From Ptychodera flava (taxonomy: Eukaryota > Hemichordata > Enteropneusta > Ptychoderidae), in contig NC_091930.1 of assembly GCF_041260155.1 (NCBI RefSeq), positions 49,455,402 to 49,519,401 of the forward strand: DNA of 64,000 nucleotides. Reading direction: 5' to 3'. This document shows positions 23,986 to 36,266 of this stretch, piece by piece. The notes under the pieces were generated by a model. That model made no database searches. It was not told the DNA's origin and saw only the letters and a list, made by a program, of their open reading frames with translations. Both the position numbers and the translations under genes were made by a program. Every line of letters begins with the position of its first letter. The stretch's first letter is position 1.

Positions 23986-26900
23986 ACAATTTGGCAAAAC
24001 TGTCTTCAAGAAGGCCAAAGAAGATGAAAGATTGGAATGCTAAAGATGTACGCGATTGGTTGAACGAAATTGGTATTGACACAAAATATGTCAAACGAAT
24101 ATATGAAGAGGAGATCACTGGCCCAGTACTCATGATGTATAGAGAGAAAGACCTTGAAGCAGATTTCAACCTGAAGAAGGGAGCCCTGCGAAACATCATG
24201 TATTCAAGGGAAAATCAAATTGAAAACGAGGCCAGGCAAAGTCTTCAGGAAACGTCGATAGATAAGTCCTATGAGCAGAGTGTTGTTTCTTCGTCCACCA
24301 ATGACAACAAGCACCCTGAAGGCATATGGCCGATTCCATCTGCTGGCGATAGGGAGTTATCATCTACAGAAGGTGAAAGTGCATTGAAACCTTCAAAATC
24401 ATTGCCATATAAGGAACATCGTTACCTAATGCAAGAGGCCACACCCCATTCTTCGACAATTGAAGGGGAAGAACAGAACAAGGCAAGTGATGTCGTAAAG
24501 AGAGAGAAAATGAGAGATAAGCAAAGAACTGAGCAGTCCGAAAAGCATTACATAGATGTCCAAGAGAAGCACTATGATAAAGGAATTGTAACCAGTTTCA
24601 CGAGGGCAAAGGAAACGCGAAGCAGCTCCTTTGAAAGCCGAATGGAGGTTCTTGAACTAAGTGAGCGAGCAACAGAGATAAGGTCACCGACGCAATATTC
24701 AACACAGGATAGAAAACTAAAAGAATATGGATCACAGGAAAAGAGACAAGATAGCAAATTTTATAGACAAGGAACAAGCGAGCAAGATCCGACACATGTT
24801 CAACCCTTAGATCAAGAAACGAGCTGTATTGATGCCCTAAAAGCCCGTACGTCCGAAAAGATGGTGGATGTTAATATCATGCAGTCTAAAGATAATGATG
24901 ATGACGTGAACAAACAGTGCAAATCTTCAACTTCTGTGTCACCAAATAGTGAAAAACAAACTCGGAAACATTTAGCTATAGTAAGTCCTTATGTAGGAGA
25001 GCAAGATAAAGGAAATGAAAGTGGACATGCTAGGTCTAGAGACACTGCGGTAGAAGAAAGTGATGATGAGTTTTATCAGAAAATGTTAAGACGAATGGGG
25101 ATAAAATCAAGTTCACGTGAAGTGTCTTCCAGCCAAACACATGCAAAGAAGACAAGTCTGAAAACAGATCAGGGATTTTCCAAATTGAAAGACTCTAGCA
25201 ATAAGCAGCATAAGCCGAATATCACACAATCGGATCGTCGCCTGAAGGAACTTTTGTGTGGGGGATCAAAACAAATAGATGCTTCATTGTACCCTCTGCT
25301 TGTTATTAATAAGCCTGCTGAGGAGATTTTTAAAGCTGGTGTAGATACGCCTCTGTCAAGAGACCTTCAATTTGTCAGTAGTGTTAAGTGGGTTGGAGTG
25401 TTTGACCTTGATGCTGAATCCTATGAAAGTGGTTTGTGTAAGCTATTCAGAAGAAAGAATGACATCAAAGCCCAATCGCCGGAGACCTTCTGCAACATTT
25501 CTGAAGTGGGTTGTTTTCGAGATAGTATGAGGTTTCCTGAAGTGACAACATGGATTTTTGCGAATGGACGTACTGATATGGTAGAAGAAGCCCTTGATAG
25601 AAAGCAGTGGAATGCTGTGCGAAGCAATGGTGTTGAAGATGCAATTAGCTTTTTTGCCAAACCAGAAGTTATTCCTGACTTAAAGAGAGCAACAATACTG
25701 TTTCTTCTCCTATCAGACAACCTTGGCATTATGTGTGACACATTCCGTAAGTTTTATTCAACGTTTGGCATAGAACACATAACATGTATTGCTGAAAAGG
25801 AAGAGTACTTTGTTAAATGGGCAGATGAAATTGAAAAGTGGTGTTGCCGTGAAATGCTTGAAGAAAGAAGTGTTGTAGGCATGTCCTGGCAAGCTGTTAA
25901 AGAGAGTGTCATGAGTATTCAGGGAGTCATTCACAAGACAGATGATTATCTCCCTTCTTCGTCTGGCTCAAGTTGTCCTTTATCGGAACGAGACAGGAAT
26001 AGGTGGTCAGATTTGTCAATCCTGTGCCAAAATGAGTGTGAAAATACAACAATGGCTGACAGTAGTAGCGGTTTTGAAGAATTTGCACAAAGTATGGAGC
26101 TTGACTTTTACCGAGGTCATAAAGTCTCATGGTGGAATTTTCACTTAACTGGCAAGAAGTACAACCAGGTTCTGAAAAGAGACATTCATGAGCAGTTACA
26201 CGATATGGTTGATGCTTCACTCAGAGAGAATCAAGACTCTCTTCCACGTGTGGTGCTACTAAGATTATTTCATCAACCTGGGGCTGGTGGAAGCACTTTA
26301 GCAAGACATATCCTTTGGGATTTCCATAAGAAGTTCCGCTGTCTTGTGGTGAACCATATTAGAGTGAAGACATGGGAACAATTCTTGAGGTGCGCAAATA
26401 CGGAGAGGTCGATCCTCGGACTGCAAACCGTTCTTGTTTTGGTTGAAGATGCCGAAGACACAGAGATCAACGAGCTGATATATCATCTCGAATCAGGTTC
26501 AAGGACAACTTCACATCAAGCTGGCTGTCCATTGTTTGTTGTACTGCATTGTAAAAGAGTCCATTCCCCGTATAAACACATGGTGAAGTGCCAGAACACG
26601 AGTATAAAGCTAGAACAAGAACTGAGCAGTAGAGAAATAAGATGGTTTGCTGAGAAACATCGAGAGCTAGACACCAAAAAGGCAAAAGGTCTTCAAATAT
26701 ACAGTCCCGATAGGCTCGTTTCCTTTATGGTTATGAAGGACAATTTCAAGAGAGATTATGTCGAGAATCTTGTAAGTAGAATACTCCAGGACATACCAAG
26801 TGACAAAGGAGAGTCTCATCTTTTGAAGTTCTGTGCCCTGTTGAATAAATATGAGCCAGATGCGTCGATACCAGTTTCTTGCTTGGATGCTATAATGGGA

Positions 26901-26998
26901 GGTACTTACCTTAAGAGGAAAAGCAAAAAACATAAGCAAGACACACAGGAACTTTGGGAGAACCATGTATCTGACTCTGCCCAAATGTTGCTGTTGAA
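23986..26998 (+). CDS. SAM domain plus SAMD9/SAMD9L-like core, truncated by the assembly gap
   Basis: One large exon, entered in phase 1 after AATAATAAG; the join completes a GAC codon, so the TTG at 23991 is not a start. Residues about 15-80 form a SAM domain (MKDWNAKDVRDWLNEIG, ITGPVLMMY, KKGALRNIM). About 330 charged, low-complexity residues follow. From about 25240 comes a region like the SIR2-like part of SAMD9 (VKWVGVFDLDAES, VTTWIFANGR, MSWQAV). The NTPase follows: LFHQPGAGGSTLARHILWDF (Walker A, 26265-26324) and VLVLVEDAED (Walker B, 26431-26460). SAMD9/SAMD9L are interferon-linked vertebrate antiviral and growth-restraining proteins. I see no AlbA-2-like segment between SAM and the SIR2-like part. 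The frame runs into the N gap; the TPR and OB-like half expected after the NTPase is not in the assembly. Confidence 0.88.
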
Positions 26999-27098
26999 NN
27001 NNNNNNNNNNNNNNNNNNNNNNNNNNNNNNNNNNNNNNNNNNNNNNNNNNNNNNNNNNNNNNNNNNNNNNNNNNNNNNNNNNNNNNNNNNNNNNNNNN
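26999..27098. other. Assembly gap, 100 N
   Basis: Exactly 100 N, a conventional placeholder for a gap of unknown size. SAMD9-type proteins carry several hundred more residues after the NTPase, so the true gap is probably 1-2 kb or more. Confidence 0.98.
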
Positions 27099-27099
27099 T

Positions 27100-27165
27100 T
27101 CAAATGCAATTGAAAAGGACAGCTCAAAAGATAAAAAAAAGCTGCAAAAAGCTAACGGACAGTGA
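27100..27165 (+). CDS. Possible C-terminal tail of the SAMD9-like gene
   Basis: Directly after the gap a frame reads SNAIEKDSSKDKKKLQKANG and stops at TGA 27163-27165. A lysine-rich tail would be a reasonable end for the gene, but only 22 codons are visible and another frame stays open slightly longer, so the assignment is weak. Confidence 0.35.
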   Translation, partial: SNAIEKDSSKDKKKLQKANGQ

Positions 27166-27764
27166 CTACACTAACTCTCAATTAAAAGATCATCAAGCTT
27201 AAAAGCTCAGCTGTATGTAACTGTTCTCTAATGCGAAAAACGTGTAGAGACCCATCTCTTCCAGTGTTTGTAACCACAAAGCGTACGTAATCGTCGTCGC
27301 TCGACAAATTACAGACTAATCTTGGTGCTAGGAAAGACTGTGTTGGAATTCGCAAATGCTTTGGTGTTTTTTGTTTTAAATCATGACCTATGATGTCCCG
27401 TAATCTTGTCAGCCGGATGAGACCTCTTTACCGTTACCTTGTCAATTAGTAGGGGATAAGCTGTCGATTCAATTAACGATATAACAGTCCTCGGTACCTT
27501 AATGATCTGATTGACACTGCTTGATCTGTCGCCGTAATTATCGCGGCATCGAACCACGACTACGACTGATCAGCGATCAGAGAACAACAATCTTGATTCT
27601 TGACACTGAATAGTACAGAATTTTATTTGTCTCCACCACAGACAGTAGAAGAAACTGTGTATGTTTCCACCTAGCTCATTATTAGCATAAGTTTACTTGT
27701 CAGGTTGTGGAATATTAGTTTAAAGCACACAACAAACAACTTGACTACATGAAGTATGATGAAG

Positions 27765-28029
<265 letters not shown>

Positions 28030-30075
28030 ATGTTGCTTTACCATTTCGTAATATCTCAACAATATGTTGTCGCTTCATTGTTTTCATTCGTTTACAGGCG
28101 AATAAAAACTCAGGCAAGTCTGTACACACCATCATTAGTGATGTGTCCATTAGAAAAAAGCTCTCATTTCCTTCAAAGAATAAATATAATTAAATGAAAA
28201 TTAAGTGGAATGAAATTACATCGAAGGAGACTGATGAATACTAATAAGGGTCGTGACCCAGTGACGTTTAATGAAGCGTGACTGATGAAGAGACATTCTG
28301 ACAATACTCAGGGGATTAATTAGACAATGCTAAAGGGATTAATAAGACAATAATGAGGAGATTAGTATGGCGATGTTAGACAGTTTGTCTTCATTTTAAT
28401 GTATGTGTTTCCACGCCTGATGGAAAAGGATCGTGAGAGAACATCGCAACTCGACGTGTTCATGTGTTTTATTGGCTTCCAGATCAAGCATTGTTTGACC
28501 TGATGTGTTTGAATCGGCCTTGTGTATCTAAATCTTGATATGAAATCTTTGAGGACGATAAGATTTCTTCACGCCAACTCATGTCAACTTTGCAACAGTG
28601 CCAGCATACTTTCTGAGACAATGCTGATATCAAGCAAAGGTATTCTTAGTGATGCACTCTATCCTCCACCCACCCTCCCTGTAAGCCTGTGCATGTGTCT
28701 GTGTGTCTGTCCGTCTCTCTCAGCTAACATGTTCGTTGTTACTCTAGTTTGTTTCATTTTTCTTCGGCTATCTGCGCTGTTGTAAACCCCATCTTCCCTC
28801 CATCGACATGGAAGGGGGAAAATGCTCAGAGCTGTCTGCACCATCGCAACTAAACGTGAAAGCGTCTTCCAGCTAACCTAATGTCAAAACTAGAAGGGGA
28901 AGACCCTGTATACCGTCCATAAATAAACACGATGGTACTTTCGACCATAGACCATTAGGGTCTATGTTTCGACGCAGTGATGGTCGTGATGGTACTGATA
29001 TCGCACTTGGTTTTACTGTCAATGGTTGACGTATGAATATTTCTATTCAATCAATTTTCCTTGGTAGATTGTTCATCAGTCATTTGCTCTGCAGTCTAGA
29101 CAGCGCCCCGTCTCAATAACACACAATTCGTAACTATGGTGACCGATTGGAAAATCATTTATTCTACTACTATGGCAACTATCACCAGCCTTCTTGTTTC
29201 CCCATCGAGTTTGGTACAAACACAAAGAAAGTATGAGATTCGGTCTTTGTCAAAACTGTTTGTGTATGATTTGATGTTTGACTTAAACTTTGGACCGTTG
29301 ATACAAAACTGATCGGCAGGCCGTCTTGTTGCAGCTATCACGATGACTTTGCAACGCTATCACTCTGACTGCAGACACTTCGCATACACAAATGTTCATA
29401 CCGTTTCTGAGTTTGTTTCACAGCTCGAACTGTGAGTCGATTATTGCTAAAACAAAACACACTGTGTCAAACCTCTCGCCCGGTGTTTCAATTCAATGGC
29501 ACAGATCGTTAAACCATTATCTTCCATTCAATATATCTCTAATGCAAATAAAATGTCATTCGTATTGCCCGTAACAGACCCTGCCTCCCCTTCCACAGAC
29601 AAATTCATCTCATTTCTGAAGTTTAAATCTTTGTTTGGAGTCCTCAGCATGACACAACACCAAGATAATGTAAGGGATTAAAATTATCGACTGTATTGAA
29701 GGTCGTGATCTTCGCTGTGTCAAAAGTTGAAATTGTGACCATTGTATTACATGCTCTGCTGTCAAAAGTTGATTGTCAACTGATCGACTCCAATTGTCTT
29801 TTGAATGACGTCAATCTCTGGGGTCTAATCCCTCCATTAAGAAAAGACAAATCGAAGTATGTTCTCTCAAATCCCCAAAGAGTGCTGTACGAAAACATCA
29901 CCTCCCCCATCTTTCAACTGACCGTGCGCGGTCTGCGGGGATTTGTCGGCGATGACGTCACGCGGGATCACTTATGTGCGAAGTTCAGAGATGATGTCAC
30001 CATATCCTGTCTTGGAAGAGCGATTATTGGTCAAGATTTTTTCACCAATGCAATGACTACCTCATATTATGTTAA

Positions 30076-30427
30076 AGGGCCAGTAACGCTGACTTTTGAT
30101 AATATTTTCACCATTTTTACTTTGAATGTGAACCATAATTCCTTCTTCTTCTCCCCAAAGAATGTTGATATACACAGTATCAAGCTTGTCAACTAAGCCC
30201 GTACGCGTGTAAACTGCATTGTTATTGTTGAAAAGTGACTTTTGGTCCGGACTAGAATTCAAATGTAAACAATAACAATGCATTTTCCACTTGTAAACGA
30301 TTAGCTGATAAGCTGAGTAGTAAGTGTTTTTTCTACATTCTTTTGGGAAGTAGAAAAAGATGTTGCTATTGATATATAAAATAAAAATAATATAAAAAAA
30401 TCATTGAAAGTTAGCATTACTGGCCCT
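30076..30427. mobile_element. MITE flanked by TTAA
   Basis: A 352-bp element with inverted ends reading AGGGCCAGTAACGCTGACTTT on the left and the complement of AGGGCCAGTAATGCTAACTTT on the right (two mismatches). TTAA lies at both outer edges (30072-30075 and 30428-30431), the target site of piggyBac-type transposition. No coding capacity. Confidence 0.75.
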
Positions 30428-32446
30428 TTAACACTTCCCTCTTTGACCAAAATGTTGTGCTACCATCTCACATCGAGAGAAAGTTCCTATCACGGAATTC
30501 TATAGAGAGACGATCTGCTAAACGAGTGATTTCACGTTGTTTTAGTTCAGTTCAGTTCAGTGCACATGTTGCTACTGTCCTCTCACCCGTGTTCCTCGAC
30601 CGGAGTGTTGTTTCATCAGTCTGCAGGTCTCTCCGATGGTACTTTTCGGACTCTGTCCAGTGGTGCAACATAAGGTCTTCTATCTTATAGGCAGATCAAA
30701 AACAAAACAAAAAAACAAAACAAAACAAAAAAAACCGTCGTGACAGTCCGAAAGCCGCTCGGCCTTGGCACAAGCTGATGAGCCATAGCTAGATTGTCAT
30801 CGGCGTCGAACACCCACACATTTCCTTGCGTGGATTCCCCACATTTCTCAGATAAATTACTATTTTTTCAAGACCCGTGACAGCCCCCTTAGACAAATAT
30901 TGTCGAAACATGACTTTGTTTTGCGATACAGCGCATAAATGGCGTGCTATTTGCCGTCAACTGATCCGAAACCAAGTTAAATATTTTGCTGTCCAGCCGA
31001 TCACGGGTGACTGCAAATATTTTATTCGTCTGGTGTTTTCTATAGAAGAGCCACTTCGGTCAGTTGACGTTACCCGACGGCCCTTTCACTGGAATTATTC
31101 ATATTGTTTGTAGACATTAACTCTAGACGTTTAGTTGCTGTGAGGTATGTCTGCGCATTTACACAAACCAGTTGAGCATGATGCTTTACAGAGCCGGGAT
31201 TTAACATTTTGTTTCGCTGTCTGTTAACACAATGATATCTGACTGCGATAACTTTGAAGAAAATCTTAAAGAAAACAGAGCTCTGTCATAATACATCGCG
31301 AGTAAAGTTTGCTTTAAAAACGTCAAAGTTGTAGAGAGGACAGAACGAAAAACAAAACGCTGTGTATACAGTATGTTGACAAACCATTTGTCCTGGAAGA
31401 AACGGAACGAGGTGAAAGTGCAATTTTATCGGTGTTCTGATGTACACATTTGCCGGTGGAGCGCATCACAATCGACGTCAAGTCTTTAGCGATCGTAAAA
31501 GATCATCAAAAAGTGAATGTTGAGACATAAAGCATGCTAGCGCAAATTTAGGGGCAACGTACAGTCTCTCGGAAGATTGATTGGCTTGATCTCATTAATT
31601 GTTCTTACTGAAGTATTTCCAAGCGGCCAATCCGGTTGAGAATAGGCATGCTTACAGACCCTTTAAGTTGATGTAAATGGTAACAATCGACCAATCAGAT
31701 ACAACTTACCAAGCTGCTGTATATTGCGAGGTTGTTATTAACCTGCCGTGTTTTAGAAGTCGTTAGACTCTGAGTTTAAAAAATAAATTATCAAAATAAC
31801 TTCAACTGTCGACACTTCTGTCATAAATGAACTGCATGGCGTTCGAACGGTGTAAAGTGGCAAGATTAAAAATGTATATTTTTGACTATGTGATATCTAA
31901 TCCGCTATAATGCACTATACTGCCTTGAAGGGTTTGATCTGGACCTTAGTGCTGAGTGATGCAACATTTCAGATGAAGAAAAATACAGGAAAATAATAGC
32001 TCTGAAAAAATGTAAAGGTCAGATCAAGTAATATATTAATTAAAGCACCATTACTTACTTGATAATTATGACAAAGGATGATAAGAAAAAACAGTCTTTC
32101 TATTATTTGGCTAATGGACTGTCGACAATGATTTTCCCGTGGTATGTATTCCCTGCACGCCGGAAATCAGGAATCATGAAAAGTGAAAGTGAGGGTTCAA
32201 AGGGGTTATAAACGATAAAAGAGTTTACACATTGTGAAGCAAGAAAATAAGAATAGTTCGGTCACATGGCTTTTTCGACTTGTTCGTACGCAAACTTAGA
32301 ACCGGTCTCGCTGTGTCATATTGAGCCCCTTCAAGTTTTCAATACGTCGTTGAGGGCGTTACGCACTGAACTCATGGTGGTTGAGAGTGGAAAGCATGTC
32401 AACTGACACAAATCTTTCGATGTTTTCGTCTTTTTTACTCTTGTAG

Positions 32447-32573
32447 GGCGGCTGCGGAAGTCGAAGAGGAGACTCGCTCTTGTCGTTTTCAGCCTTTGCG
32501 GAGAAAATGTCACGTGGATCTGGAGTCGTTGAAGATTTGACTTTGATAAAAATACTACAGGGCACAGAAAGAG
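32447..32573 (+). CDS. CNBD2-like gene, probable exon 1 visible here
   Basis: A strong TTTTTTACTCTTGTAG acceptor and a GTAACA donor bracket 127 bases; 32493 is an alternative acceptor. One frame is open throughout and its one-base exit joins the next exon in phase. A different frame contains RFDFDKN, closer to what CNBD2-like proteins have just before the LS-x-E helix. The frame that is open and the frame that looks homologous therefore disagree. Confidence 0.4.
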
Positions 32574-32799
32574 GTAACAACCGTGACAGTCAGTGATCAG
32601 CGGAATTTGTCAATCATCTTGACGGTCACAAATAGATGGAAATGTACATAAAAATTTAACGCATTGTTTAGTTATGTACGGCATTACATAGTTTTGAAGA
32701 TATGAATAGATGTTCCAAATGCGTAGCACTTAAATTCAAAACTTACGTTCTGTGGTGACAAACTATTAATTATAAAATGTCTTACAATGTTTTGTACAG

Positions 32800-32873
32800 C
32801 TCCGTCTCAGCCAGGAAGTAAAAAATATATTGACGAAGAAGTTCAAGATCGGACGCCAGAACAATTGAAAAAG
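32800..32873 (+). CDS. CNBD2-like gene, exon with LSQEVKNIL / RTPEQLKK
   Basis: A TTTGTACAG acceptor and a GTATGT donor. The phase-consistent frame ends in DRTPEQLKK, the usual pre-CNBD motif. The other part of the conserved motif, LSQEVKNILTKK, lies in a second frame of the same exon. One base difference between assembly and gene would reconcile them, or the copy is damaged. The donor is followed at once by a (GA)n microsatellite. Confidence 0.5.
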
Positions 32874-32884
32874 GTATGTGCGTA

Positions 32885-32886
<2 letters not shown>

Positions 32887-32960
<74 letters not shown>

Positions 32961-32961
32961 G

Positions 32962-33021
<60 letters not shown>
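32887..33021. repeat. (GA)n microsatellite in an intron
   Basis: About 135 bp of AG repeats with a few GGAG steps, beginning about 13 bases after a splice donor of the CNBD2-like gene. Confidence 0.97.
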
Positions 33022-33022
<1 letters not shown>

Positions 33023-33211
33023 CGCATGGTACTACACACATTTAATGAACTTGTAAAAGTTTAGACATTGCTTGATAGTCATGGAGAAGGAATAAAAATT
33101 ATTTTTCACATGAGAACCTTGACCGGAGACAAATACAAATAAACCCTGTCGATGTGCAATCGCGTTCAACAGGAGTATAGGGTCGTACAAAATTGTTTTC
33201 TATTGTTTCAG

Positions 33212-33302
33212 TCCCTCTACGGTTTGCAGTCACTGGATTCATATTTGTGAATATCCACTTCACATGCAAGACAAACTGTGCCGGGTTGCTTTCTTACACA
33301 CG
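33212..33302 (+). CDS. CNBD2-like gene, exon with EYPLHMQDKLCRVAF
   Basis: A TTGTTTCAG acceptor and a GTAGGT donor. The frame entered from the previous exon reads SLYGLQSLDSYL and then hits TGA. Shifting by one base gives EYPLHMQDKLCRVAFLHT, a clear match to the start of CNBD2-like domains. So a frame conflict lies within this exon, and its exit phase also disagrees with the next exon. Confidence 0.55.
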
Positions 33303-33638
33303 GTAGGTTCAAAGAATTTACAATACGTATTTCATGACGCCAAACGTTTATACAGCGCCATCTGTGTGTGAAGATGTCATACTACAGGTGGACTAAAAGG
33401 AGAAATCACATCTCATCTTCGACGATTAGTTTATGCAATGTAGATCGCGGTAGATAAAGATGTCAAAAGAGATTGTGTCATTAAACACTGAATGATTTAC
33501 TACTTTCAAATTATGGGCAGTATGAGCGAATTAATTGGACTAGGGTTGTCTACAGAGCAAGATCATTCTTTGACGGTACTAACGGTACAAAAATATTCTT
33601 TGAGACATTAAATGTTTACTGTTTTGTTTTTTTATCAG

Positions 33639-33712
33639 TGTCCCGCCGAAACGTGTGATAATTCGACAAGGTCACAACGCTGAAATGTTCTACATAATGA
33701 TATCTGGTCGAG
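33639..33712 (+). CDS. CNBD2-like gene, first beta strands of the cyclic-nucleotide-binding domain
   Basis: A TTTTTTTATCAG acceptor and a GTAGGT donor. It encodes PPKRVIIRQGHNAEMFYIMI followed by SGR. V-I-I-R-Q-G-H and F-Y-x-x-x-S-G are the classic first strands of the CNBD beta barrel. It exits with one base and joins 34167 in phase. Confidence 0.8.
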
Positions 33713-34166
33713 GTAGGTGGAAATCTGAAAGGGGCTTCACCAACGTGTGCTGAATTTATTTGCTAATATGTAAAACCATGTTAAATGACCTCTTTGTTCA
33801 TACGTTCAATTTCGTCTGATGTGTTATTTTAAAGTGATAGAGGATAGAAACTGACACACTGTAGCTTTTGTCTTTGAAAGTCATTTGTTTGAAGTGAAAC
33901 ATACTTTTGATCTAATAAAAGCCAACCTGTTGAACGTAACGAAAATTTTTCCCGGTGTTGTAAGAAATAAAAATCCCACATTTATCGTTGTCGCCGCTGT
34001 TATTACTACCACTGAAGTTCATTCGCCGAGAGGAACTGACACAGTGCAGAATTTCTGAAAAAGGAAAGCATGTCCAAGAGCAACCGAGTCGTTGGGGCGC
34101 TATTTAATCCAGTGAACAGTGTCCCAAAATTTAACAAGTGCGATCCCTGCATTCTTGTTTTCGCAG

Positions 34167-34339
34167 CCATTGTTACCATAATGGAGACAGATCCCGTCAC
34201 CAAGGAAACCGCAGCCAGGACGGTCAATATACTGAGACGCGGAGCATGTTTTGGTGAGTTGGCTCTCATCCATCACTCCAAGAGAACGGCGACTGTCACC
34301 AGCGACACATTCTGTGAACTAATATCAATAGGACGAGAA
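34167..34339 (+). CDS. CNBD2-like gene, phosphate-binding cassette exon
   Basis: A TTTTCGCAG acceptor and a GTGAGT donor. It encodes IVTIMETDPVTKETAARTVN, then GACFGELALIHHSKRTATVT and CELISIGRE. F-G-E-L-A-L-I-x-x-x-x-R-T-A-T is the phosphate-binding cassette, with the ribose-contacting glutamate and phosphate-contacting arginine both present, so cyclic-nucleotide binding is plausible. Phase is consistent on both sides. Confidence 0.9.
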
Positions 34340-34825
34340 GTGAGTTTCTTTATTGTTTTATGGTTTGATTTTACTAACATGATAGCCGACTCATCATGGC
34401 TATCCCCATGAGCCTTTGATGACGTCACTGATTGAAGCAAACATTTGATTATTCTTGCTGTTGGCCTGAGGTCGTTGTCATGTCGATTTCATCTAAATCT
34501 ACTTTGCTATAGGATGTCGATATTTGTAATTAAGACAATTGTCAAATAATCTTTTTACAAAAAGCAAAACGAAAAAAATGATGAAATCGAAACAAATGGC
34601 TTTAACTCGATTTCTAAGCAGGACGAGGGACACGAAAATGGTTTGGGGCCTAGAAATTCCTGAAATATATTAGTCATGAATTATCACTGTCGCTGTGAGT
34701 CTTCACAGAGTTAAGAGAAGAACAAAACAACAAAACATTTTTCAAGTTGCATTTTATTACTACTTTTGAATTCACATATCGTGTAAGAACGTCCTTCTAA
34801 TCAGTTCAATGTCAATGTATTTCAG

Positions 34826-34893
34826 GATTTCCACGATATTTTCATGAGAGTCACGGAACCTGGAAAAGATCCACCTCACATCGAATACCTCAG
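34826..34893 (+). CDS. CNBD2-like gene, end of first CNBD
   Basis: A TATTTCAG acceptor and a GTGAGA donor. It encodes DFHDIFMRVTEPGKDPPHIE, the helix after the barrel (F-x-D-I-F) and the H-I-E-Y-L link to the second half. It exits in phase 2, which fits the exon at 36031. Confidence 0.85.
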
Positions 34894-36030
34894 GTGAGAT
34901 GCCGCTATGTTATGTGCCTGAATGTACACAAACACGTTTGCGTGTTCCATCACTGGGGCGCCCTCTACTGTGTTTTATGAGTTACATAATTTCATGCAAA
35001 GTTTTCACATCACTCGCAAAGCCAAAACCAGTGTTTCTCACAGAAAGTCGTGCCGGCGTGACTCGAAAGAAGGTTAATTATAACGGAGTAGTAACTTGCC
35101 GCTTTTCTCCAATGAATCGACGTATGTATTTAAAACTAACAAACAATTGGTAACTCCAAATGAAACATGATGCGAAAGGCCAAAGTTGTCATGTTCTCCG
35201 AAAAAATTAAAATCGTGCCAAATGAATAATTCAATAAACCAAACAGCCATGCAGTCAATACGCCATTTCTGTCGGTGGAATGTTTCAGCGACGGGACTTA
35301 TAGCGCCTTGGTCTCATTTAGACATTTGCATAATTTTCTCCCCAAAGAACGCTGCCATTGGTGAAAAATTGGCCTGTGGATCTTCTTTTCGAAGAAACTG
35401 AAATGTGTTCTTTTCCACTACTACAAGTAAGGCTTTGTTAGTGTTTGTTAACTTTAACCTGATGGGTTAATGAACCGTCTCGAAGAATTATATTCATGAT
35501 GATGACTATATGTGACTCAAGTTAAATTGTGATGGATTCACTTGAATAAGAAGCCTTAGATAGCAGACGTTGCTATTTTGTGTTGCTCTTTTGTGAAGTA
35601 TCTGTCGACGTCATCCGATAGGCGAATTTGATCTAGATATCCAACCACCGATAACTTGTTGTCAGTACGATGCCAGGTCGACACTAATGATGATCCAGTA
35701 TTCTCACAACTGTACACAAAAATTCATCCACTGAAGCGCGCCCTCCTCTGTAGGATGCATACTGCTCAGGAGGCTCTTCGGTTTCCGCTTTGTGCAGACA
35801 TGGCATTGACATTCGGACGTGAAAATACTTCAACAATTCTAAGATATATTTAAACTTTGAGTAACTTTCAAGTATTGCGTCGTAAATGCCTGTTCAGCGA
35901 GTACATACAAAACTAATCGCGAATACGGTTTGAAAAAATACAAGGAACTGTATGTGTTTATTAATTAAATAATTTACTTATTTATTTATTTATTTGTTTA
36001 TTTATTTATCGTCTGTTCTCTATCACACAG

Positions 36031-36091
36031 GCGAGGTACCGTTATATGCAAAGACAGCAATGATTCAGAGTGGATTTACATCGTCAAATCA
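36031..36091 (+). CDS. CNBD2-like gene, short exon RGTVICKDSN
   Basis: A TATCACACAG acceptor and a GTAAGT donor. It encodes RGTVICKDSNDSEWIYIVKS. It joins 34893 in phase, but the roughly 25-30 residues usually found between H-I-E-x-L-R and R-G-T-V-I are missing. That exon is either lost, skipped or not recognised in 34894-36030. Confidence 0.78.
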
Positions 36092-36138
36092 GTAAGTGGC
36101 TACACTAAACTTTCAAATATCTTTGGATGTGCACAACT

Positions 36139-36161
36139 AATCAATCAATCAATCAATCAGG

Positions 36162-36192
<31 letters not shown>

Positions 36193-36198
36193 ATCAAC

Positions 36199-36243
<45 letters not shown>

Positions 36244-36266
36244 CAATCAATCAATCAATCAATCAG
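36139..36266. repeat. (AATC)n microsatellite in an intron
   Basis: About 128 bp of CAAT repeats with a few interruptions, just after a donor of the CNBD2-like gene. Confidence 0.95.

Noticed and set aside
29696-30196. 166-codon plus-strand open frame
   Set aside because: Starts at TTG, has no known motif, and its last third lies inside a TTAA-flanked MITE arm.
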